This document shows positions 41,497 through 49,592 of a DNA stretch of 64,000 nt, piece after piece (the stretch's first letter is position 1; each line of letters begins with the position of its first letter). The notes beneath the pieces are model-generated. The model had not been told where the DNA came from. It worked only from the letters and a program-made list of their open reading frames with translations, and did no database searches. The DNA comes from Chryseobacterium viscerum. Lineage in GTDB: Bacteria; Bacteroidota; Bacteroidia; Flavobacteriales; Weeksellaceae. A program made the translations under genes and the position numbers. The stretch is from positions 434,001-498,000 of the forward strand of contig NZ_PPEG02000003.1 of assembly GCF_002899945.2 (NCBI RefSeq), in the 5' to 3' direction.

Positions 41497-43344
41497 TTAA
41501 AGATTGTTTTCAATAGCTCCCACATTTTCTCGGTAAAGCTCAAGGGGTTTATTCAGCAAAACAGCAATAACGGTCATCTGCTTATCAAGTCTTTCCTTGG
41601 GAATGTCAATATAAATAATTCCCGGTCTGTCACTCCAGTAAAGTTTATTGTAAATCGTATGGGGAAGCATAGTGCCTTCACCCACAATTCTTATTCTGGA
41701 AATTTCATTTTTAATTCCTTTTAGGGCAATAGGTCCCGTAGGTGTTCCTTCCACAAAAAGATAAAGAGTCTGTTTGTCTTTTGATAAAGCACTCATCCCG
41801 GAGTAATGTCCATCCGGCAACCCTTTTTCAGTTTCAAAAAAAGCTTCTGTATGTTTACCGATCCAATTGATGGTTTCAGGATTGGCCGTGGATGTTTTTC
41901 CGAGCTTCATATCAAGTCCGTCACTGGTCGCCCCGGAGTTATTCAATAGATTAATACCATCATGCAATGAATTAGCCAGGTCATAAGCTGCTAATAATGT
42001 ATTTTTATTTTGGAGTACTGCAGTAAGGGAAAGCTTTTCTTTCTTAAAATCTTTAAGAAAAATAGGGGGAGTATCAAAAGTAAGTTCTGCCACAGTGACA
42101 TCTTTGTCAAATTTCACATTGGAAAAATTCAGTGTCAGTGTTTTTTCAGCGCTGTAATCCATTTTGATACCGGCTGAAGGATCTCCTATAATTTTTGCTG
42201 AAAGAGGTTGGGTTGACAATCCATAGATCTTTGTAAGCTTTTTGGCTTCTTCCAGATAGAGGAATAAAGTTTTTTGTGATGTAGATAAGGAAGACTTCCC
42301 TTTATAGTTTTCAAAAGGAATTCCACGGGTTGTTTCATAAATGGCATGCTGGTTTTTGGAAGTCCAGCGGCCAAGGTTTTTCAGAATTTCAATCTGCTCT
42401 TCCGGAATTGTTCCGTCTGATTTTGGACCGATGTCAAGCAGTAAGTTTCCTCCCATGCTGATCACATCTGCCAGGGTTCTGACAATCATATTGGGTGTTT
42501 TGTATGCCTTATCATAGGGTTGATATCCCCACGAATCATTCATCGTATAACAAAGTTCCCAGTATGGATTTTGTGGCGGAATTACAGGAATTCCCTGCTC
42601 AGGAGTATCATAATCTCCATGATTGTTGAGCCTTGAATTGATAATGATATCAGAATTGTGTTTCTTGAGAAGATCAAGGGTCTGAGTAGCTTTCCATTCC
42701 TCAGAAGTATGTTCCCAATCCCCATCGAACCAAAGAAGATCCGGGGAATATTGAGAAGACAGTTCATTGAGCTGGCTTTGGTAATAGCTGATAAAATTCT
42801 GCCAGCGTTTAGGATCATTTTTTATTTCGTAACGCTTTTTTGTCCGCGTATTGATATCATAATACGGATGGCTCCAATCCGGTAATGAAAAATAAAGTCC
42901 GGTTTTTAATCCTGAATTCTTCAGAGCCGTAACAAAAGGACTTAGAACATCCTTCTTTGCCAGAGAATTTTGAGGAATAGTGATTGCTTTTTCAGCCTTA
43001 GAGTTCCATAGGGAAACCCCATCGTGATGTTTAGTCGTAATGACAGCATATTTTGCTCCGGATTCTTTAATAAGATTTACCCATTGTTCAGGCTGATATT
43101 TTGAAGCTGAAAAACCATTCAGCTGCTTCAAATAATTCTCGTGATTGATGTAATTGTTGAAGAACGACCAGGATTCGGAGATTCCATTCACGGAATAGAT
43201 TCCCCAGTGAATAAAAATACCCAGCTTGGCATTTTTAAACCATTCCATTTTTTTGCTGTTGTCAGCTGTTTGAACCTGTGCATCGATACTGTATGCTGAC
43301 AGTGTCAATCCAAGGAAAATAGCTTTAATCAGACTGCTTTTCAT
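41497..43344 (-). CDS. Alpha-L-fucosidase, GH29 family
   Basis: The ATG at 43344 is chosen (615 residues) because a signal peptide follows it (MKSSLIKAIFLGLTLSAYS, cleavage near DAQ); 25 further codons upstream are open but look non-coding. The GH29 catalytic domain spans residues 25-360: KLGIFIHWGIYSVNG, KYAVITTKHHDGVSLW, and the nucleophile Asp in LLWFDGDWEH. NLLLDIGPKSDGTIP is the family end motif. Residues 370-615 are beta-sandwich domains. It would release fucose from glycans in the periplasm or outside. No SusCD or other glycan genes are adjacent, so it is an orphan. Confidence 0.93.
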   Translation of the reverse strand: MKSSLIKAIFLGLTLSAYSIDAQVQTADNSKKMEWFKNAKLGIFIHWGIYSVNGISESWSFFNNYINHENYLKQLNGFSASKYQPEQWVNLIKESGAKYAVITTKHHDGVSLWNSKAEKAITIPQNSLAKKDVLSPFVTALKNSGLKTGLYFSLPDWSHPYYDINTRTKKRYEIKNDPKRWQNFISYYQSQLNELSSQYSPDLLWFDGDWEHTSEEWKATQTLDLLKKHNSDIIINSRLNNHGDYDTPEQGIPVIPPQNPYWELCYTMNDSWGYQPYDKAYKTPNMIVRTLADVISMGGNLLLDIGPKSDGTIPEEQIEILKNLGRWTSKNQHAIYETTRGIPFENYKGKSSLSTSQKTLFLYLEEAKKLTKIYGLSTQPLSAKIIGDPSAGIKMDYSAEKTLTLNFSNVKFDKDVTVAELTFDTPPIFLKDFKKEKLSLTAVLQNKNTLLAAYDLANSLHDGINLLNNSGATSDGLDMKLGKTSTANPETINWIGKHTEAFFETEKGLPDGHYSGMSALSKDKQTLYLFVEGTPTGPIALKGIKNEISRIRIVGEGTMLPHTIYNKLYWSDRPGIIYIDIPKERLDKQMTVIAVLLNKPLELYRENVGAIENNL

Positions 43345-43619
43345 AGGTAGATTTATTTTAACACTAAATATAAATAAAGAATAGATTACGGCATATAATA
43401 GTTTCTTATTATTTACCAATAATTGTTATGAAAACGTTTCTTTTATTATTGTATATTTCCTTCCAACTATTTTTGAAAGAAAAGGCTGTGAAATAATATG
43501 AAGAAAGGGGAAAATAAACAGCAGATCTGGATAAAGCGGTTTTAAGATAAGAGTTTCAATACACAACATGTATAATATTGGAACGTTTATTGTAAAATCT
43601 ATCTGAAAAATAAACAATT

Positions 43620-43841
43620 ATGAAAATTCCAACATTATTAATGGCAAGCTTACTGGCTGTAGGGGTTTCTGCACAAACTACAAAACCTGCCAATAAAGAG
43701 AAAAAGCCTGCAAAAAAGAGTAAAAAAACAGCCATTACTGAAACACCAGGAAAGCCTAAACCCGGTACATCTACTGTGATTGTAAAAAAAGACAGCGTGA
43801 TTCCTCGTGGCCATGGATGCCCGGCTTGCGGAATGGGATAA
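43620..43841 (+). CDS. Secreted Lys-rich peptide with C-terminal CPAC motif; candidate MNIO substrate
   Basis: A 73-residue protein. Signal peptide residues 1-18 (ending GVSA), a Lys/Pro/Thr-rich spacer (20-58), and the C-terminal end GHGCPACGMG with only two cysteines, Cys67 and Cys70. Its stop is two bases before the start of the DUF692 enzyme gene, a very tight coupling. MNIO (DUF692) enzymes modify cysteines or nearby residues in ribosomal peptides, so this is most simply the precursor. Bufferin-type MNIO substrates also carry a Sec signal. That Cys67/Cys70 are the modified sites is an inference. Confidence 0.8.
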   Translation: MKIPTLLMASLLAVGVSAQTTKPANKEKKPAKKSKKTAITETPGKPKPGTSTVIVKKDSVIPRGHGCPACGMG

Positions 43842-43843
43842 AG

Positions 43844-44941
43844 ATGAGAAAGCCACTGTTGGGAGTGTCCATGATGGCAGAAGCAGACTTTGTTTCTGCT
43901 ATTTTGCCGTTGCTGCAGAATAACTCCATTGAGGTATTGGAATGGTCTTTTGATACCCTTTATCATACTCATGAGCCGGACTGGCTTTGCGATCTGCTGA
44001 ACTTTTATGCCGAAAATAACCGTTTGATAGGGCATGGTGTCTACTATTCTCTGTTAGATGCAAGATGGACAGCAAGACAGGAGCAATGGCTGGAAAAATT
44101 AAAAGAAGAAGTCCAGCAGCGAAAATATAATCATATCACGGAACATTTTGGTTTCATGAATACGGATAATTTTCATCAGGGAGTTCCATTACCGGTATCT
44201 TTACATCCTAAAACCTTACAAATAGGAAAAGACCGACTGAATAGACTTCAGGAAGCTGTTGACATTCCTGTCGGTATAGAAAATCTTGCCTTTTCGTTGT
44301 CTGTGGATGATGTTAAAGAACAGGGAATGTTCCTTGATAAACTCACAGAAGACAGCAATGGTTTCTTGATTCTGGATCTTCATAATATATATTGCCAATC
44401 CTGTAATTTCGGAGTAGAAATGCAGGAAATAATCAATTTGTATCCTTTGGACAAAGTAAAGGAAATTCACCTTTCAGGAGGGAGCTGGCAGGAGAGTGTC
44501 TATGGAAAAATGCCGGTGAGAAGAGATACTCATGATGATGTTATTCCGGAAGATATTTTTTCTGTTTTACCTGCTGTACTGACACAATGTCAGAGCCTCG
44601 AGTATGTTATTATTGAAAGACTTGGGCATACCCTCAAAACGGAAGAGGAAAAAAGTAATTTCTTACATGATTTTAATAAGGTTAAAACAATTATTGAAGC
44701 CTCAGACTGGAAAAATAGAAGAGAGAATAATTGGACCAAAAAGGAAATACAGCTTGCAGAAAAACCTGTTGAAGATCTGGTTTTGTATGAAGAGCAATCG
44801 AGGCTTACCAGGCTTCTTTTTGATAATGTAGGAGCAGCAGCCATTAAAGATCAGGACTTTCATTATTTTAAAACAGAAAACTGGGATCCCGAAATGATTT
44901 TGACCGCCCAGAATATCATTAAAAAATGGAATCCTTATTAA
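43844..44941 (+). CDS. MNIO enzyme (DUF692), peptide-modifying iron oxidase
   Basis: The ATG at 43844 is used (365 residues); it starts two bases after the upstream stop. The TIM-barrel of the MNIO family is seen with its metal-ligand motifs in order: His64 (LIGHGVYYS), Glu100-His101 (TEHFGF), Glu146-Asn147 (IENLAF), Asp178/His180/Asn181 (LDLHN), His209 (EIHLSGG), Asp228/His230 (RDTHDD) and Glu258 (IIERLGH). Known members (MbnB, TglH, ChrH, BufB) oxidise precursor peptides using two or three irons and usually need a separate partner protein. No partner gene is present; the extra C-terminal part (about residues 285-365) might serve that role. Confidence 0.9.
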   Translation: MRKPLLGVSMMAEADFVSAILPLLQNNSIEVLEWSFDTLYHTHEPDWLCDLLNFYAENNRLIGHGVYYSLLDARWTARQEQWLEKLKEEVQQRKYNHITEHFGFMNTDNFHQGVPLPVSLHPKTLQIGKDRLNRLQEAVDIPVGIENLAFSLSVDDVKEQGMFLDKLTEDSNGFLILDLHNIYCQSCNFGVEMQEIINLYPLDKVKEIHLSGGSWQESVYGKMPVRRDTHDDVIPEDIFSVLPAVLTQCQSLEYVIIERLGHTLKTEEEKSNFLHDFNKVKTIIEASDWKNRRENNWTKKEIQLAEKPVEDLVLYEEQSRLTRLLFDNVGAAAIKDQDFHYFKTENWDPEMILTAQNIIKKWNPY

Positions 44942-44971
44942 AACTCAACCCTGATAACCAAATCAAATTAT

Positions 44972-45463
44972 ATGAAAATGACAACATTAGTATTGATCAT
45001 TACTGCCGTCCTCACTGCTTTGATAGGAGGGCTTTTCTATGCCTATTCATGTTCAGTGGTTCTGGGGTTGGGGAAACTTTCTGATACGGAATATGTAAAG
45101 GCTATGCAGAGCATCAACCGGGAAATCCTGAATCCTGTTTTCTTTATGAGCTTTATGGGAACTGCGGTTCTACTTCCGGTATCTGTCTTTTTGTTCCGGG
45201 GGCAGCAGTCTGTTTTTATTTTTCTTCTGCTGGCGGCACTGGCTTATTTGATCGGTGTTTTTGGAGTAACGGTTGCAGGGAATGTTCCTATGAATGATGC
45301 TTTGGATAAGTTTGATATTTCCAATTCTACAGCAGATGCTATCAAACAGATGCGTGAAAATTTTGAAAACAGATGGAATTTCCTGAATAATATAAGAACT
45401 GTATTTTCTGTGGTTTCCATAATTTTTGTTGTCTGTGCCTGTATCTGGAACAAGGAAGTGTAA
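44972..45463 (+). CDS. DUF1772 (anthrone-oxygenase-like) membrane protein
   Basis: A 163-residue membrane protein with four predicted TM segments (residues 3-27, 53-75, 80-103, 135-157). The pattern ALIGGLFYAYSCSVVLGLGKLSDTEYVKAMQSINREILNP and NVPMNDAL is typical of DUF1772. It follows the MNIO gene by 30 bases in the same direction and is likely part of the operon. Bufferin and related MNIO clusters often contain a small DoxX-type membrane protein; a DUF1772 protein in this place may have an equivalent role, which is an inference. Confidence 0.82.
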   Translation: MKMTTLVLIITAVLTALIGGLFYAYSCSVVLGLGKLSDTEYVKAMQSINREILNPVFFMSFMGTAVLLPVSVFLFRGQQSVFIFLLLAALAYLIGVFGVTVAGNVPMNDALDKFDISNSTADAIKQMRENFENRWNFLNNIRTVFSVVSIIFVVCACIWNKEV

Positions 45464-45508
45464 AAAAGATACGAGAAATTAAGTGAAAATACGGAGCCAA
45501 AAGATTCG

Positions 45509-45551
45509 GTATTTCTACGGATGCATACATAGGGTTTTATTCAGATCTTTG
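45509..45551 (+). promoter_or_regulatory. Promoter-like element shared with 53339-53384
   Basis: GTATTTCTACGGAT (45509-45522), then nine bases, GGGTTTT, and a GATCTTTG box at 45544-45551. The same order of words occurs at 53339-53384. No protein gene follows on this strand before the hairpin at 45635-45659. Confidence 0.4.
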
Positions 45552-45556
45552 TGTTG

Positions 45557-45660
45557 TTAGCGAGACATAATTTAACATTTTCAAGATGTTGAAAAAAAGA
45601 TTATAACCAAGACGACTTAAGTTCCAAACAAGAGAAAAGGCAGCCATTGGCTGCCTTTTG
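45557..45660 (+). ncRNA. Candidate small RNA between the shared element and a hairpin
   Basis: The promoter-like element at 45509-45551 is followed by about 80 bases without a credible frame and then a perfect hairpin, AAAAGGCAGCC (45635-45645) with GGCTGCCTTTT (45649-45659). This could be a short transcript; the hairpin also serves the convergent rpe gene. Confidence 0.3.
45635..45659. terminator. Bidirectional terminator
   Basis: An 11-bp perfect stem with A-run and T-run at its ends and a three-base loop, 22 bases from the stop of rpe on the minus strand. Confidence 0.8.
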
Positions 45661-45680
45661 CTTATGATAAATATAATCTA

Positions 45681-46331
45681 TTAGATCTTCAGTAGCTCGA
45701 TCATTTTTTCAGGGCTTTCAGCTGAGAAAACAGCATTTCCTGCAACAAGAACATCAGCTCCGGCTTCAAATAATTTAGAAGCGTTGTCAAGATTCACACC
45801 GCCATCTATCTCGATAAGTGCGGTAGAATTGTTGCTTAAGATAAGATCTTTAGTTTCTGCAATCTTTTTGTAAGTATTTTCAATGAATTTCTGACCTCCA
45901 AAACCTGGATTTACACTCATTAATAATACAAGATCTACATCTGCAATAATGTCTTCAAGCATTAATACCGGCGTAGAAGGATTTAAAACAACCCCTGCTT
46001 TTACCCCTTTGCTCTGAATGTGGTGGATGGTTCTGTGAAGATGAGTACAAGCTTCATAATGTACAGAAATAAGGTCTGCACCATGATTGATGAATTCATC
46101 AACATACTTATCCGGCTCTACGATCATCAAGTGAACATCTACAAATTTTTTAGCATGCTGCTGAACGGTTTTCATCACCGGAAAACCAAATGAAATATTG
46201 GGTACAAATCTGCCGTCCATTACATCAATGTGGAACCAGTCGGCCTGAGAGTTATTCAACATTTCAATGTCTCTTTGCAGATTCCCAAAGTCTGCAGATA
46301 AAAGGGATGGAGCAATAAGCTTCGTTTTCAT
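45681..46331 (-). CDS. rpe: Ribulose-phosphate 3-epimerase
   Basis: A 216-residue TIM-barrel enzyme of the pentose phosphate pathway, interconverting ribulose-5-phosphate and xylulose-5-phosphate. All family motifs are present: APSLLSADFGNL, HIDVMDGRFVPNISFG (metal ligand His and catalytic Asp), VDVHLMI, MSVNPGFGGQKF and the second catalytic Asp in IEIDGGVN. Standard length. It lies downstream of the M42 peptidase gene with a 117-base gap. Confidence 0.97.
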   Translation of the reverse strand: MKTKLIAPSLLSADFGNLQRDIEMLNNSQADWFHIDVMDGRFVPNISFGFPVMKTVQQHAKKFVDVHLMIVEPDKYVDEFINHGADLISVHYEACTHLHRTIHHIQSKGVKAGVVLNPSTPVLMLEDIIADVDLVLLMSVNPGFGGQKFIENTYKKIAETKDLILSNNSTALIEIDGGVNLDNASKLFEAGADVLVAGNAVFSAESPEKMIELLKI

Positions 46332-46448
46332 TTTTACTTTATATTAGATATTTAGAGTCAGGAATCAAGAACCAAAGCATGGTGAAAACAGGTGTTTTCT
46401 GCCCGTGTTTTGAGTATCTTGAATCTTGTGTCTTTCATCTTGATTCTA

Positions 46449-47522
46449 CTAATGATACTTCAGTTTCATTTCAGGTTTGATCTTAAGAATGGTTTCGTAG
46501 ATAAGCTTAATCACATTGCCTACATCTTCTTTAGATACCATTTCTACCGTAGTATGCATGTAGCGCAAAGGTAAGGAAATTAACGCACTTGGTACTCCGC
46601 CGTTAGAATGGGCAAAGGCGTCTGTGTCAGTTCCTGTAGCTCTGCTTGCTGCTGCTCTTTGGAAAGGGATTTTTTTTGTTTTCGCCGTGTCAATGATTAA
46701 TTCTCTGATTATATGATGAACACTCGGAGCAAAGAATACAACTGGTCCTTCACCACATTTCTGATCTCCTTCTTTTTTCTTTTCAATCATCGGAGTGGTA
46801 GTGTCATGGGTAACATCAGTAACAATGGCGATATTAGGCTTAATCGTGTCAGCAATCATATCGGCTCCATATAAACCTACTTCTTCCTGTACAGAATTGG
46901 TAATATACAGTCCGAACGGGATAGATTTTTTATTTTCTTTTAAAAGCCTGGCCACTTCAGCGATCATAAAACCACCGATTCTGTTATCGAGTGCTCTGCA
47001 GACAAAATATCTGTCGTTCATTTCAAAGAACTCGTCAGGGTAAGTAATCATGCATCCCACAAAAATTCCCATTTCTTCCACTTCTTTTTTGGAAGTAGCC
47101 CCACAGTCGATAAAAATGTTTTCGATTTTAGGAGTAGGCTCATTCTGATTGGTTCTCGTATGAATGGCTGGCCATCCGAATACGCCTTTTATGATTCCAT
47201 TTTCTCCGTGAATGTGGACAACCTTTGAAGGAGCAATTGTTTGATCTGAGCCTCCGTTTCTGATCACATAGATCAATCCGTCATCCGTGATATAATTCAC
47301 ATACCAGGAAATCTCATCTGCATGTGCTTCAATCACTACTTTAAATTCAGCTTCCGGATTGATGATCCCATAACAGGTTCCATAATGATCTACTTCTATT
47401 TTGTCTACATAAGGTCGGATATAGTCCATCCAGACTTCTTGTCCTTTGTGTTCATAACCCGTTGGCGATGATGTGTTTAAATATTTTTCTAAAAATTTCA
47501 AAGATTTCTTCTCAAATTTCAT
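46449..47522 (-). CDS. M42-family metallo-aminopeptidase
   Basis: A 357-residue enzyme of the M42 glutamyl-aminopeptidase/endoglucanase family. Two-metal site: VIEAHADEISWYV (His and Asp), LDNRIGG (bridging Asp), SVQEEVGLYGA (catalytic Glu pair), VTDVTHDT (Asp) and a late His in YMHTTVEMV. The inserted dimerisation domain lies at residues 75-160. Cytosolic, without signal peptide; such enzymes form 12-subunit shells and degrade short peptides. It is divergent from the DUF4294 gene. Confidence 0.93.
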   Translation of the reverse strand: MKFEKKSLKFLEKYLNTSSPTGYEHKGQEVWMDYIRPYVDKIEVDHYGTCYGIINPEAEFKVVIEAHADEISWYVNYITDDGLIYVIRNGGSDQTIAPSKVVHIHGENGIIKGVFGWPAIHTRTNQNEPTPKIENIFIDCGATSKKEVEEMGIFVGCMITYPDEFFEMNDRYFVCRALDNRIGGFMIAEVARLLKENKKSIPFGLYITNSVQEEVGLYGADMIADTIKPNIAIVTDVTHDTTTPMIEKKKEGDQKCGEGPVVFFAPSVHHIIRELIIDTAKTKKIPFQRAAASRATGTDTDAFAHSNGGVPSALISLPLRYMHTTVEMVSKEDVGNVIKLIYETILKIKPEMKLKYH

Positions 47523-47544
47523 AAAAAGGAATGATTTTTGCGTT

Positions 47545-47552
47545 TAATTTTG
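47545..47552 (+). promoter_or_regulatory. -7 promoter box (TAATTTTG)
   Basis: TAnnTTTG match. It lies inside the longer open frame that begins at 47531, so it supports the start at 47573 for the DUF4294 gene. Confidence 0.4.
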
Positions 47553-47572
47553 TTCTTATAAGTGTAAAAATA

Positions 47573-48277
47573 ATGAATTTTAGTAAGATTATCTGCCTTT
47601 TTATTTTCTTTTTTGGAGTCAGTGTTTTTGGACAAAAGGATGTTGTAGTGGCAAAACCACTCAATCAATATCCGGCTGAATCATTGAAAACAGATGAATT
47701 TGGAAATAAATATTATTATGATGAACAGCAAAAGGTCAAGATTTATGAAATCAATGGCGAGCCTGTAGTCGTATTGGATGAATTGATTTTGGTTAATAAA
47801 CCAAGATTTAATAATCAGCTTGACAGAAATTACTATTATTTTCTGAATAAAAAACTGTACAGAGTATATCCTTTATTTGTTACGGCACTCCAGCAGTACC
47901 GAGATATTCAGAAGGATATGAACGATATGGATAGCAAAGCCAAAAGAAAGTTTGTAAGAGAAAGACAGAATATGCTTGCCGATCAGTATGAAAAACAACT
48001 GAGAGATCTTACCACTACCGAAGGGCAGGTTTTTGCAAAACTGATGAATAGGGCTACCGGAAAAAATGTATTTGAAATTATCAAAGAGTTGAGAGGAGGA
48101 TGGAGCGCTTTCTGGTGGAATGTGAAAGGGAAAATGGCCGATATTGATCTGAAAGACGGTTATGACCCCCATAACAACAGAACGGATGAATTTGTAGAAT
48201 CATTGCTTCAATCCAATTGGAATTCTGGTTATCTGCAACCTTATCCGGGTGCAACTGATTTTAAAGTCAAGAAATAA
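47573..48277 (+). CDS. Secreted DUF4294 protein
   Basis: The ATG at 47573 (234 residues) is chosen over 47531, because the signal peptide MNFSKIICLFIFFFGVSVFGQ starts there and the promoter box lies between. The mature protein matches the DUF4294 type found in flavobacteria (KYYYDEQQKVKIYEINGEPVVVLDE, YYYFLNKKLYRVYPLFVTALQQY), with a central charged helix of about 45 residues. Function is unknown; it is probably periplasmic. Followed by a terminator shared with the NUDIX gene. Confidence 0.88.
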   Translation: MNFSKIICLFIFFFGVSVFGQKDVVVAKPLNQYPAESLKTDEFGNKYYYDEQQKVKIYEINGEPVVVLDELILVNKPRFNNQLDRNYYYFLNKKLYRVYPLFVTALQQYRDIQKDMNDMDSKAKRKFVRERQNMLADQYEKQLRDLTTTEGQVFAKLMNRATGKNVFEIIKELRGGWSAFWWNVKGKMADIDLKDGYDPHNNRTDEFVESLLQSNWNSGYLQPYPGATDFKVKK

Positions 48278-48280
48278 TAT

Positions 48281-48318
48281 AAATTCCTGTAAGAACACTT
48301 ACAGGAATTTTTCTTTTA
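48281..48318. terminator. Bidirectional terminator
   Basis: AAATTCCTGTAAG (48281-48293) pairs perfectly with CTTACAGGAATTT (48298-48310) around AACA, with a T-run after. It overlaps the stop of the convergent NUDIX gene. Confidence 0.85.
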
Positions 48319-48715
48319 ATTTATCGAAGACTATTTTATCTATCGGGAGAGGAAAAGGATTGTCTGGTCTGTCGATATCAATCCATTCTGTTTTTTCAAT
48401 GCAGGGATCCATAATAAGGAAATCCTCTTCATTGGCAATGTCTACTATATAATATATGGTAAGAAGCTGCTCATTTTCTTTGAAACGGGAAACCAGAAAG
48501 TTTTCCTGAGTATAAAAATGTTCCAGAACATTTACCTTTACATTAAGCTCTTCATCAAACTCACGATGCAGACACTCCAATACACCTTCACCATATTCTA
48601 ATCCACCACCTGGAAATTTCATTAAAGGTTCGCCGGCATATTCCTCAAATAAGGTCAGAACTTGTTTATCTTTTACCGCACATCCATACACTCTAATGTT
48701 GATCTTATCTATCAT
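48299..48715 (-). CDS. NUDIX hydrolase
   Basis: A 138-residue protein with the NUDIX box GGGLEYGEGVLECLHREFDEELNV (residues 36-59; matches GX5EX7REUXEEXGU with Leu in place of the last Gly-type position). The N-terminus KINIRVYGCAVKDKQVLTLFEEYAGEPLMKFPG is the usual strand region. The substrate (nucleotide, ADP-sugar or other diphosphate) cannot be told. Cytosolic. Downstream of mnmD in the same direction with a 117-base gap. Confidence 0.88.
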   Translation of the reverse strand: MIDKINIRVYGCAVKDKQVLTLFEEYAGEPLMKFPGGGLEYGEGVLECLHREFDEELNVKVNVLEHFYTQENFLVSRFKENEQLLTIYYIVDIANEEDFLIMDPCIEKTEWIDIDRPDNPFPLPIDKIVFDKLKEKFL

Positions 48716-48832
48716 ATATATAATGTATAATATTTGTATAGCTAATGTAAGGAATTTTTATGAGTCATATAAAGGTAAAAGGGCAAAATACGAAGCAAAT
48801 TTCCTTGTTAATAATTTCGTCCTTTTACTATT

Positions 48833-49507
48833 TTACAGCTTCACGGCATTAATCATCTCTCTCTTTCCTGGAGGACCTTGTTTTTTCTCTACCTGAAAAT
48901 TCAGTTCCTGAAGAATTCTTCTTACGCTGCCTTTGGAAGAGTAGGTCGTTAATAATCCGTTAATGGCCATTTTGTCAGAAACCAGTTCAAATAATGGTTT
49001 TTCCCATAGATCAGGCTGTACTCTGGCTCCGAAGCAATCGAAATAAACAAGATTGATTTTAGGCAAATCAATGTCCTTTAGGTCAAAAAAATCACATTCT
49101 ATCTTGTTTAAGTTGAATCCATTAATGATTTCTACTGACTTTCCCCAATCTGCCAGATGAATTTTCTGATAAATATTTTTAAACTCAGGGTTGTCAAAAA
49201 GCTCAAAGTAAGCCAAATCCTTAACTTCAGATTCATTTATTGGATATTTTTCGAGCGAAAAATAATTAATGACATGATTTTTGTCAGTTTTTAAATATTC
49301 ATTAATTGTTACTAAAACATTCAAACCTGTTCCAAAACCGAGTTCTAGAATATTAATTTCGTAATCATTTACCAGATTTAATCCGTTTTTGATAAACACA
49401 TGTTCTGCTTCTTGAAGTGCTCCATGATGAGAATGGTAGTTTTCATTTAATTCATTGATAAACAATGTTTTACTGCCGTCGTTTGTGGTCTTAATCTCTC
49501 TTTTCAA
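48833..49507 (-). CDS. mnmD: tRNA 5-methylaminomethyl-2-thiouridine methyltransferase MnmD
   Basis: A 224-residue SAM-dependent enzyme of the MnmC methyltransferase domain family (DUF752), without the FAD oxidase half, so MnmD type. SAM-binding motif ILELGFGTGLNV, then LEKYPINESEV (acidic loop), LVYFDCFGARVQPDLW and TTYSSKGSVRRILQELNFQVEKKQGPPGKREMI, all characteristic. It methylates the wobble uridine of certain tRNAs. Divergent from ilvE with an 85-base gap. Confidence 0.9.
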   Translation of the reverse strand: MKREIKTTNDGSKTLFINELNENYHSHHGALQEAEHVFIKNGLNLVNDYEINILELGFGTGLNVLVTINEYLKTDKNHVINYFSLEKYPINESEVKDLAYFELFDNPEFKNIYQKIHLADWGKSVEIINGFNLNKIECDFFDLKDIDLPKINLVYFDCFGARVQPDLWEKPLFELVSDKMAINGLLTTYSSKGSVRRILQELNFQVEKKQGPPGKREMINAVKL

Positions 49508-49592
49508 GCTATTTTTTTGTCAAATTTACTCTAAAATTTTTATATTTAGAAAATTATGTTAAATTTGTAGAACATCGTAAAAATTTTAAAAA

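Noticed and set aside
43556..44035. 159-codon open frame on the minus strand across the peptide/MNIO junction
   Set aside because: Antisense to both genes, no recognisable domain; it arises from the Lys-rich codons of the precursor.
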